Origin: Berberis thunbergii
Lineage: Eukaryota > Streptophyta > Magnoliopsida > Ranunculales > Berberidaceae
Assembly: GCA_003290165.1 (NCBI GenBank)
Contig: QNQO01000680.1
Span: 310,001-374,000, forward strand
Direction of reading: 5' to 3'
Length of the DNA stretch: 64,000 nucleotides
In this document: piece after piece, positions 39,201 to 51,200 of the stretch
Numbering within the stretch: position 1 is the first letter of the stretch
Layout of the letters: every line of letters starts with the position of its first letter
Translations under genes and position numbers: made by a program
The notes under the pieces: generated by a model
Databases searched by the model: none
The model's input: only the letters and a program-made list of their open reading frames with translations
What the model was told of the DNA's origin: nothing

Positions 39201-42200
39201 ATCTCCTCCGTAATCTACGCCTACGATGACCTGGTTGAACAATGACTCATTGCACTATAAATAAAACATGAGGTTGGTAAGTTAATGTACGCTACAAATT
39301 CCATGTTACAACATTACACCTTCCTTAGATCCCTGTTTGACTTTAGCATCGGAGTGCCAATAGCCACCCCACGATGGTCTATGGCTCACGTGCATTATTT
39401 GTGTAGGCCAGCAGGAACAGAGTCAAAGCAAGGAGTGAAAATTGACTGCATCAGTATCTAAAATTTATTCAAGTTGTTTTCTTAGGAATCATAAATTTAT
39501 TCAACAGGATAAGGAGTGATGGTGGTTGTGGGTTGAGTTGCAAATGATGGGGAGGGTGGGATGTGGAGAATAAGACAAATTTTTGAGTTTTTTTTTTTCC
39601 TTTCTTTTTATGTTAAATCTTCACTGTTCAATTTATTTAGAAATACGTTTTCATCTCAATTTTGGCTTTATTAAGATCTCATTTGGATTAGTCTTTTTTC
39701 CTTTTAATTTGGACCTTTGATTTTTATCAAGGGCAATATTGTCACATTGAATTTTTTACAGTCATTTGGGTTGACTACATCATCTTGGAAGCTAGAGTCA
39801 AATACAATAAATCAAATGGACCCCAATATCAAAATAACCCTTTTATTTATCTTATAATTTTTATTATTATTTTAATTTATTTTGTCAAAATTTTAGTAGT
39901 GGTAGTATCGCTATTATGATAAATATTGGACCATTATTAGGACTTGATTTAAGTAATTTATATTGTTCAATAGTTGTTCTTGAACCCTACTTGTAAGTGT
40001 TGGGTTTTATTATGGTTTGTATTAGGGTTTTTCTATAAAACAAGCCGTAGTGATTGTTTCAGACCGTACAAGGCTTTCTTCCACATGCATACCAAGTTCA
40101 TTCCACCAACAAGTTACTCTTGAGTTCATCACTAAAACATGTATAAGGATGACCAAACTAACATACAAGTGCTAGATTTGCAAATAACTCAACAAAAACA
40201 CCAAATCTACCATAAATACTGAAATTGTTAACTTAGATTTGTTTAATCTCTTAAGGATTTGGGACTTTGTAAATTATCTTTACTTCTTGTCCTTCTAGAA
40301 ACTCCAACATCTTCTTTCTCATTGAAATGTGATTTGCTAATGTCGTTCCTGTACATAAAAAGAATGTCACTTGACTTTTCCATCTGTTTACCAGCACTTA
40401 GAACTCCAATCATGCACGAATTTGCTCATTCACAACTTTTTCTTGTCCATTATTTCACATTCATTTCAGCAAGTCACATCATATCTGCTAGACTGCAACA
40501 TGTGTTGGCCAGACATTCATTAAAATATAAATTTTGTCTGTCCCCTGCTTCCTGAACTCAACTTGTATTCACATCACTTCTAATTTTCTTGTATTAGGTC
40601 ACTGCCAAAAATCTCAAAGGAAGATTTTGAGCTCATATTTGACGAACTAGATTCTAGCGGTGATTTCAAGGTAAATTTTTCTAAGTCCTAGACGTTGAGT
40701 TCTTGAGATAAATTATTAGTTTTCCAGTTCTCCATGAGATTTTATGAGCACTTTGAAAATATTTATGATTTTAGTTTCTGATGTAATAAAACATGTTGGT
40801 ACAACACACAGTTGCATCAGATGTTTATTTCTGCTGTCATTAGCATTTACTTGACTATTAGCTTGGTGGTGTAGTGGATCAGTATTTTCTCTGACCCCAT
40901 TTTGTTTTTCTGATCAGTAAAAGTTAGCTTCCTGAATGTCTAATAGGGAATAATGTATAATGATGAAACAAAAGAACAAAACAATGCATGAATAACTTGA
41001 CTGCCCTTTACACATAGAATAAAAGCCTTTTGATGTTGGTTTACAGACCGGTGTTCTTAATCCTTAACCAGTGACATTGCTCAGTGTTCTTGGCTATATC
41101 TTGAGAGAAACAGTGCATGAGAGCTGAAGCATGTTCAGCCAACAGGAAAGAGGATTTTTTTTTTCTTTGTCAAAACCTTTTGACTATTTTTAGTTGGGGT
41201 CTGCCATTACTATTTGGGTACCACTTTTGAGGTCTGCCTTGAACAGAAACTAAAGTTCCAGTGTGCAATCATTCAAATTTGTTCTCAAACCAGAATCACG
41301 AGAGTCATGCTTATCCTGAAAGCATATTAAATTGGGTAAATGTGAAACTGTAAAGGCCAATAAACAAGTAATGCAAGTAAAGATCATCTTCCCATGGCCA
41401 TGCTTCGCTATTATAGTCTTGAAGAAGCAGAGCTAACCAGTCTGTTGTTTTTCCGTGACACCTCCTTAAGCATTATGCCCCACCCCATACCCCCTCAATC
41501 ATCTTCGTAGATCTAGCCATGTCTCCAGAAGTTTAAGATCAGCTTTTTAAAGCTATCTCCCTTATAATAGAGCCTCTATCAAGTTTCTAACTTCCTTTAA
41601 TGTTGTGCCACATGCAGATCAATTTGGAAGAATTCAATGATCTTTGCAATGCAATTGCACTTAGATTTCAGAAAGAGGATTCTGTAAGCGATTAGTCCCC
41701 CAGATTTGAATATGAACACTACAATCATATCTACTCTATCTATATCATATTGACTGAGCACTTATGACATTGTTCTTTTGTTTGCAGCCATCTTGGTTTG
41801 AGTACTATCCATCATTTTATCATGCACCTTCAACTGAAAAGTTGAAAGCCTTTGTGCGTGGACCCACTTTTGGATACATAATAGCCTTCATACTCTTGCT
41901 GAATCTAGCTGCTGTTATAATTGAAACAACGGTAATATATTTATTCTTTGTCAGAATTATTAAGGGTTTTTTTCGTGAACTTCAAAATTTCAATATTTTT
42001 CTTAATAACTAGGTAATGTTAGTCATCTTGGTTCTTGAAGATGGTGATTTTGCTTGGAAGTGATCTGTGATTTTCTGTTATTCAGATTTGACAGCCATCA
42101 GACATTGGAAGCTTGAAATTTTTTTAAATAGTATTTGCTTATTTTTGCAAGAATTAAATGGCATAATGTTGATCAAACAAACCTTGTTCCTCTATTCTAA

Positions 42201-45200
42201 ATGATCTAATGGCATTCATTCTCATAACTCAACCCATGCATCTTCAAATTGCGTTTTTAATTTTGCAAGAATTAAATGGCATAATGATGATCAAACAAAC
42301 CCTATTCTTCTATTCTAAATGATCTAATGCCACTCCTTCTCTAGCTCATAATCCATGCATCTTCAAATTTGTTTTCGCTGTACTTTTGTCCATTTGATTA
42401 ATGTCAATCTTCTGAAAGCTCAACCTCTTATTTGTTTTACACTGGCTATAATGTTGTACAGAAATGGCCAAGAAAACCCATTGTAGAGAGGGGCTGGGTG
42501 TTGAAGTCTAGATATTTACAATCACAGATGCCAGGAATTTCTTCCTGATGGGGCACTCTGGAGAAATTACATTCTTTTATTTTACATATGGTTTTTGAAT
42601 CCATGGTTAGCTGATGAAGTTCCCAACTATTTTTCTACTCAATAATTATTTGAAAAAAATGAGTTCAGTTTATTTTAGATTATTGAGCAAGCTAGGGTTA
42701 TTTTTCATTGGTGGAGTTTAGATTCTTTTAGTTTCTAGTTTGTGTAGTATCATGTTTAAGGTTTTGAGTTAAACAATGGATAATGAATACTCCCAATTTT
42801 TTTTAAATTAACACGTGATCAGGTCGAGTATTAATTAACTAATTGATAGAAAACAACTTCTTAGTTAACTATCACTAAATTACAACTAAAGCGTAAATTA
42901 GAGAAAGAAGGTGAACAAAAGAATTAGGAGAGAAACGAGAAAGGAGGAAAAAATAAGTGGACAATATGGATAGAGGAACGAGGGAATAATTGAAAGAGAC
43001 TCATACTATGGCTGCAAGGAGTCAGAAATTTAGTCGAAGTGCCTAAGGCTGGGGCAGTGAGGCCAATCACTTGTTCTATATCTCTCTCATTTATTCTCCA
43101 AGGAATTTTAGATGTACCTCCATATTTGCTAGTCAAAATTTGAGATACCCCCTAAACTTGTTGAAATTAGACTTACCCCCCACCCAAACAAATGAAAGCT
43201 TCAATGAGGTGTTTTACCTGACCATAATCCCCCTTGACTGAAATGGACAAAAAACTGTGCAAAACAAGTGACCCTAACACCATACGCTTTGTACATGTGT
43301 ATTAATCTGCTAAGTTATTAATGCGGCGAAAAATCGCCGATTAGTCGGCGATTGATCGCAATTTAGGGTGGGTGAAATTGGTTGGGGTTTATTGGACATC
43401 GATTAATCGGCGAGTCACTGATTAATCGGCCTGACCGACTTGCCGATTTATCGCTATGTATATTAAAAAAAACATAAACACAAGATTCTCATTTCATTCG
43501 CAAGCCGCAGCTCCTCCAACCCAGATCCTACAGAGAAGAAGAAAAACAAGAAGAGAGAAAGTGAAGATCTTTGGACAGCGAGTAGATCTCTTGCTCTGGA
43601 CGGTGATGGCGATCTTTGTCTCTCTTAGTCACCTCTCTTCAAACCAAATCAGACAGTTATGTACCACTTCAAACCTAATTTCCCTCTCCTCTTAGTCTCT
43701 ATCCCACTCGGCCTCCCCTATTCTTTTCTTCTTGTGTAGAATTTATATGAACTAGGGGAGTTTATTGATTGAGGTTATTTGTAGTGATATGAATTTTGGT
43801 GAAACAATTGATTGTTGTCTAAACAAATTGGATTCGGCTTGTTGTTGATGCTGAATCTCATCTTTCTGTGTATTAGACATTTTGGCCTTTTGACTGAGAG
43901 TACTAATAATCGAACCTCCAATTTCTTTGGAAGTTTGTGATTATGCATAACAAATCTACCCAATTTTCACACACTCCAGTCACGACTTCTGTTATTCTTT
44001 GGTCTAGAATATATTGGCATAATCTTCTGGATGAGTATTTTTGTTTGTACAAAGTGGCCATTCTAGAAATACCTTCGGTACAAAGTAATACTATTTACCT
44101 TCATGGGTTAGTGAGATAGGTAGGTTGGTTTTTCCTGTTAAGTCTGGCATCTATTTTGCTTCTGAATGTTTGTCTTGGTAGTTTGGTTGTTAAAACAATC
44201 TACAATTTTCTTTTAGTTTTTGTAAGTAGCTTGGCAGATAATTAGTAAAGTTATCTAATTACAAATTTACACCATTTTGATTAATTAATTATTTTTATAA
44301 TCTATGATTATGATTAAATTTTAAAAATATATACTTTGAAAAATTTGACCCATTAATCCCGCTTAATCGTAATTCGGTCCTGAATCGCATAGCTAATATG
44401 ATCATTTTGACCTTATGGGGTTGGTTTAACCCACAAGTAGCGATTGGAGCTTCAATTGGAAAAAGATGAGATTTGAGTGAAGATTTCATCCCTTGAATAG
44501 AATCAGTCCAATCCAAGAGCTCTTAACAACTTGCTATTGGAAGTTCTAACTTATATGAACTGAATTTTAGAGTGTCCATTTCAAAGAGGAAACACCCATC
44601 GATATCCCAAGAATGTTTGAAGAACATACAAATCCCAACATGTAAGAATGTATCTCCTTTGAAAGTATCTCAGACAATGAAGGTACTAATTTCATGGGAT
44701 TGTTACTCATTTTCAGGTTCTGAAGTTATTAGTAAGATTTTATTGGTTTTTCATAATGTGGATATTCATCTTCTTCACCGTGAATTGTCTACTATTGTTA
44801 GGGGGCATGTCTCACTTGTCTTTAATAGTGGGGGGTTATATTTTTTCAGGTAAATGTAAGTAGGGGGTTAACTTACTAATTACATAATAAGGTGGATCTG
44901 CCTAACAATTGCAGTCACGTGTGATAAATACATTTTTTGGTCATTTTGAGTCAATGGGCATTATGGTCAAATGAAGCACCTCCGGTGGGGTTTCCATCCG
45001 TTTAGAGGGTTATCTCAAATTTTGATTAGCGAATACGTGGGTATGTCTAAAAACCCTTATTCTCCTCTCAAATGATATGTGAGATGGGGTGAAGCAGAAC
45101 ACTATTTGTGGGAAGTATTCTCTGCCTAGTATGGCAATAGTCTTGGTGATCGAGTCTTGTCAGAGGGTTTGAAAACTTATGGATGTTGTATTTGGAAACC

Positions 45201-48200
45201 TGTTAGTTATGCAGCTGAAACACTATTTTGCTTCCCATGTGTCATTTGAATCTCATTGAAGGGCCATGATAATGTTCTAGGGTAATATTTGGGTGCGGAG
45301 CAAACTCCTAATGTGACACCCTGATGAGACAGAGGATGGTGGTTAGCAGGAAAGGCATGTGAAGTGGTGATAGTTGCACTAGGTTGTGTCCGACTCTGAC
45401 ACTCTTCGGCGTCCAGCTAAGGGAGATTTGTAAATGTGGACCTGCACTTGTGACACCAAGGACTTTGTAGCTCAATCGACAGCTACTGTGATAAGGGAGG
45501 GCCCGATCCCCATTAGGAACAATTTGTTGGTTAATTGGTTTGAGCTCAAAAACTCAATTTTTTGCGAGTGTGGTTAAGTGGGGAGAGTATTGGTGGTACA
45601 AGAGTGAATTCATGCCCTTGTAGCTTAGTCTGCAGAGACTGTGATGGATGGTATAACAAATTAGAGATTCGATCCCATTCAGTTCAATATAATTGGTTTG
45701 AAACCTCACACCTCTGCAGGAGTGGTTAGGTGGGGACAATATCAATGACACAAAAGTGGGTTATTACACCTCACAGGGGCATTTCCGGATTTGTACTATA
45801 TTTTGAACAAAATTAGTAAGATCTATGAACTTTTATGAGCACGGTGGAGGCTGTAATTTTTTTTCCTATCGGCATTTGAATGATTTGGGAACTTGATCAC
45901 TGGGTCAAGTTGATTATGATATTCCGAAACAAGATGACGATGATACTTGGGTATGGAATGACAAGCCGAAGCTGTTCTTTGTGAAAATCTATTATTATCT
46001 GTTGGAACCTCAGCTGCCATTTGAGGACAGTCGATTGTGAGTAAGCACAATAAGGAGATTTGGGTTAAACAATGTCCATCGTGCGCATACTTTTTTTGTG
46101 GGCTATTTTTCATGGGAACACCGTCACTGTTAGTTTCCACAGGATAGGTCTTGTAATTCCAAATAGGTGCAGCCTACGTGAACTGGAAGAAGAAACTATC
46201 GACCATAGATATGTAAAAATCGGAGCTTATCTAAGGAAGTTTGGCATTATTTATTTCAGACTTTTGGGGTAGTTTGGTAGGATCAGCTCTGTTAATGAAA
46301 TTATTCGGTTATGGAAAAATAGAACACAACTTCCCGTGGTGGTTTCACCAAAAGGCAGATGGGTTTCGGATTGGGTACTTAGATTTGGAAATTATGGGAA
46401 GATATAAATTCCAGGAATTTAGAGGAAAAAGAAACATTGATTCAAAATTTTATTTTCAATACAAGAATCATGTTGTGGGTGTGGGGTCTCTGCAGGATAT
46501 TCCACATTATACATGTATGCATGCGTGGGGCGATTTTGTGAAGTGATAGCAAAGTTTTCTGGTTCAGTAATGTTAAAATGTGGAATATTTTTTCTGTTTA
46601 CCTCATGCACGCTATATGTCTACTTATCATACTCGTATGAATTTATCATATGTGATTAGCTATTATAACAAGCTAAATTCAAATTCTTGGCTTTACAGCT
46701 TGATATAGAGAACAACTCTGCTCAAAAGATTTGGCAGGATTTGGAATTTGTCTTTGGTAAGGACCCTTGATAATCTTATTTCGAAAGTATCTTTTTTACC
46801 GTACAAGCATTTTTCTTTATTTGCAGTTTGCAAAGGAACGGTTTTGGATGCATAAGTTATACCTACAATGTTGGTCACAGATTTAAAGATTATTGTTTAC
46901 TATTGTATTCATCTATATGAAACAAAAAATAGTTGGCAAAATGATCGTACCACTGTTTGATTGGAACTCTTCACATGTAATTTCATGATATCATACTTAT
47001 TCAAAACTGTGATAGTGAAGGCTTCACATTTTATACCATTCTTTTTTCACTTCAAATTTCAAAGTTCAAACGCCCCAAATACGACTATACTATAGAAAAA
47101 ATTTCCCCGTTTTCTTTTTGGAAAATAATTTTATTGGTTAACAAGTAAATGCTTTTCTATCAAGTTGCGAGATGTTTACATGTCTGTCATTACAGTATAA
47201 TGCAGAGCCTTCAGAGAGGACAAAAACCAAAACAAGTTTACCTCCCTTTGGTAAATTAAAAATTAGATTTAATAGGCTAATGTAAGTGCATCTTGCCATG
47301 CAGGTTGGATTTATGTTCTTGAAATGGCGTTGAAAATATTTGCATTTGGTTTTGAGAATTACTGGAGAGATGGGCAAAATAAGTTTGATTTTGTGGTCAC
47401 ATGGATAATTGGTAAGTGCAAATGAAAATGTACTGTCAGATCTTAACCTGTTTCAGCTGCAAGCCTGATTAAGGAATCATATTATCTTTCACTTTATGTT
47501 GTGAAAATTCTCATGTCCAATATTTCACAGGCTAGTTGTTCACGCTAATCATTTTTGTTCATTCATATGACCTTTTTCACTAATTTCTCAATATTAGATT
47601 CATATATTAGTTAGGAACCTATCCTTGCATGTTTAGCATTCCAAAATGGCCTGATTTTATGGTGGAATGTGGAATTATCTCTTCATCGTACATAAATCTT
47701 TTAAACTCGGTGTACTTTGAAATTTAAAGTCTGAAATTTCATCTTAAAGTTAAAAATGAAAATAACCAGACCATAATTCTTGTGCTAATTTATCGAGTTA
47801 CAAATGTCAAAATGAACTAATATTAGGGAAGTGTTTTTTTCGGAGTGAATTATCACAAAAATTATACCATTATGAGGATTATAGGTGTATAAATTACACC
47901 GCAGGGGAAATGGAAAGGCTTGAGAGCGATTTAGTGCCAAGGAGATTTTTAAAGCCTTTTAGAGTCGTGGGAGCGATGAAACTTTTGTCCCAGATGGTTT
48001 CGTTTTTGTTTGTTTGTTTGTTTTTGTACTACATCCAAAACACAGCTAACTTTAATCATTCTTCGTGGGATTTTCACCTTTGGAGAAGCCTCCATGACTG
48101 GGATGTCTCCCAATGGCTCATCTTCTTCAAGACATTGAGTCAATCCACCTTGATGAAGATATGGATTAATGGGTTTGGACAGGGAATGAAAGCTCTTTCA

Positions 48201-51200
48201 CTGTCAAGAACTGTTATGATCAGATCAAACCTCAAGCCTCCTTTGATATGATCAGAATTCACAAATTGCATCAGCTCATATGTCTTAAAGAAATCCCTCC
48301 CAGAGCATGTTTTCTTCTTTGGATCATTATGCATGGTTGACTGTTGACTATTGATAATCTAAATATGAGAGGAATTGTCCTTGCTAATCATTGCCCCCTC
48401 TGTGGTAAGGATTCTGAAATCATAGATCATATGCTCCTTACATGCTCTTTTAGTCAATCTGTATGGTTAGAATGTATTTGAGAATTCAAAATTCAATCAA
48501 CAGCTCTCCAACAGTTCAGCAGTTGGCAGAGGATTGGTTAACTACTGATTTTAGAAACATTAACTTGTCCTCCTTAGGGAAATGGGTTTGGGATAGACTC
48601 CTGCACGCCCTTGCATGGGTCATTTGGAGGGAAAGGCACAATAGGATTTTAAAAAATGTATCTAAAGATGTGCATAGTTTATGGGCAGACATGAATATAC
48701 TTTGTGAATATGTGTTCAAAGTTGGGGAGTTTTTAGACACACCCAATTCTCTTCTTGTATGTTGACTGGTGAGAGATCCTGAGAGACACAGACTATTAGC
48801 TTCGGTTGTATTCTTTTGCATTTTGTCTATATGAATACCATACTTTTGTTTTACTGACAAAAAAAATGTTTATTTCCTCGCTGGCGAGTCTGTGAAAGTA
48901 AAGGAGCTTCATATTCATGTTTCTTGATTGGAGAGTAAATACTTCCTTTATTACTTGATTCCTACAAAAGATGCAGGTTTCAGGCTTGTTAACCTGTTAG
49001 TGTCATGTGTAAGATTTTTGCAAAAGCTATGGGAAGGGGACTGAAATTACATTTGGATTGTATCATTGGTCCTAATGAAGGTGCTTTGTGAAGGATGGGA
49101 AAATCCTTGATGATGTGATGATTGTTAACGAGTTGGTTGATTCTTGGTTGAGGAGCGGTGCAGTAGGGTTTTTATGTAAAATTGACTTTTCTGAAGTTTA
49201 TGACCGTGTGTGTTAGGATGCTTTGCTTTGGTGCTGTCCAAGATGGGTTTGATGAGAGGTGGATGGAGTATGTGAAGACTTGTCTCTTTTACAGTTGAGT
49301 TTTTGGTAATTATGGGTGGTTATCCAGTTGGTTAATTCAAAGCTAGAGGGCATATGCCAAGGGAATCTTACCCTTTCTGTCTAATATTTTTGTGCATCTT
49401 TTTGTACGTTGATTGGCAAAGCTCTAGACTTGGGTTTGTTATCTGAATTTCAAGTGACTCCTCATACGATAACACTCTTGTATTGGATAATGGCATAACT
49501 TGTGCAAAAAACCTTGTGTAAACCCTTCTTACCTTAGTCCACCAATTGTAGCTCAGTCGGTAAGACGTTCCTTGCTTTAGCGAGAGGTTGTGGGTTCAAG
49601 CTTACCATTGGAATTTAGTGAGTTTTTACCTGATTATTTGGAACAAATTTGTTCCCATCATCATTAGCCTACAGGCATGGATTATTTGATCTAGCTGCTT
49701 TGGTGGTCCACGGTGAAAGCAAGTCTTCGTATGACGTGGAAACTAGGTGAAAACAACTTTGGGCTTGGCCTTCGGGGATGACTTGGTTACCCTATGGGGT
49801 GGTGATGTAACAGTCATCGTCTTGATTATCCTTTGGGGCATGTAGTCTTCAGGCATGAAGTAAAGAAATACAAATGGGTTAGCGATAATTTAAAAAGAAA
49901 AAAATCCTTTGTTCCTTTTCCAAGCATGCTCTGGTGAATATTAATTTTTCAAAGAGATGGAATTTGGGGTTGGTGATGACGCTTGTAGTGTTTTGGGTGC
50001 TAATGTATTGACTTTTCAAATTGGGGATTCCTTTGGGAGCCATGCATAGAGTAACCACTTGCGGTATCCAGTGTTGGAAGTCCTGAACAAGAGGTTTGCT
50101 TTGTGGAAGGCCAAATTGCTAGTTGGGGGAGGCTTGTTGTTACTAGTAGCTCCCTTGCTAATATGCCTATTTAGTACATGTCTCTCTTCCATGGAGTGAA
50201 ACTTTCTTTGATGCAGTGGTGAGAAAAATAAGTGTTTCCATGTATTAAAGTGGGAACTTGTGTCTGCTTTTATCGAGGTGCGAGGTTTGGGTATTCGACC
50301 TGTAGTAGCATCAAATATCACAATGAAACCAAAAGTGGGGAGAGGAAATAAAAAGGGCACGAACTCGAAAGCAAGACAAGTTCTCTAGGGAGTTAAGAGT
50401 AATTAAATAAGTGTTTAGCAAACACAACAATAAGCAATGCAGGAGAAGTTCCCTGAAATAATTCACTATTAGATTTGCCGTTTCCTTGTATAGATATGGT
50501 AGATGACATCCCTTCATACCATATCTTTGACCTTCTGATATAAAGTTAAGTGGGAGCCAATAGGTGCTAGCTCAACTGGTTAGACTTGTGGTGGATGGTA
50601 TCCTAATAGCATTTAGTTGGTTTTGGGATCCGTTAACAACCCTGTTCACCCTTAAAACAAGTAATAAAGTCAAGTGAGAAGCTATAATTTATTATTTTTT
50701 GCCAAGAAAGCACTACTTCTAAAATAAGCAAAAATACTACAAAAGAAATTCTTATTACACCCATTGCTTAGTTATGTATTATCTCTGATTGGAAAGAGCT
50801 AATATACTGAAGTCTTAATTGTTCATATTACATCAAGCTGTTTTTTAATATGGTTTTACAATTTTGTGTCTGCAGTGATTGGAGAAACAACAACTTTTGT
50901 CTCCCCCAGTGGACTTACATTTCTTTCAAATGGGGAATGGTATGACTTTGAAATTCTTAATTTTTATTTCTTGGATGGCTTTACAAATCTTCAGTGAGAC
51001 AGTGACTAATGTTACCTAAAGTATTATATCCAAGGCATGTGAACAAATTAACTTCCTTTTTCGGAGAAACTTCTTTGTCGATGTTGTTTGCAAGCGAAGA
51101 GGAATTGTGTTGAAACTTTGTTTTCTAATTAATCAAGTAGGTTCATGGTAATATTGGTGGCTATAAAAGAGGGAAAAAAAGTGAGCATGAGTGTGGCTTA

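Larger units (their letters stand above)
34648..39453 (+). mobile_element. Ty3/gypsy Tat-type element, internally deleted
   Basis: The 5' LTR is 34648-35323 (TGATG to CATCA), followed by a TTTGGCGCTGTCCGTGGGGA primer region (35325-35344). Coding remnants run protease, reverse transcriptase, RNase H, a second archaeal-type RNase H and integrase. The 3' LTR (39001-39453) lacks about its first 226 bases and joins directly to the end of integrase, so the polypurine tract is gone. Flanks gcatc (34643-34647) and gtatc (39454-39458) may be a decayed target duplication. The LTRs differ at roughly one position in ten by eye, so the element is old. The left edge could instead be TGTCATG at about 34690. 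Confidence 0.85.
33707..39840. mobile_element. MULE with long inverted ends, split by a gypsy element
   Basis: The perfect 9-bp duplication TTTTATTTA flanks it (33698-33706 and 39841-39849). The ends are inverted repeats over about 340 bases: 33707 starts GGATTATTTTGATTTTGGG and the right end read inwards starts GGGTTATTTTGATATTGGGG. Further inside, tagtcaaccca, aaaatcaaaggtc and gatcttaat correspond on both sides. No transposase is present. The left interior (34060-34647) is not repetitive and could be captured host sequence. A Tat-type gypsy element occupies 34648-39453. Confidence 0.88.

Noticed and set aside
49539..49620. A tRNA gene
   Set aside because: A and B boxes are present but the acceptor and anticodon stems do not pair; it is a SINE head.
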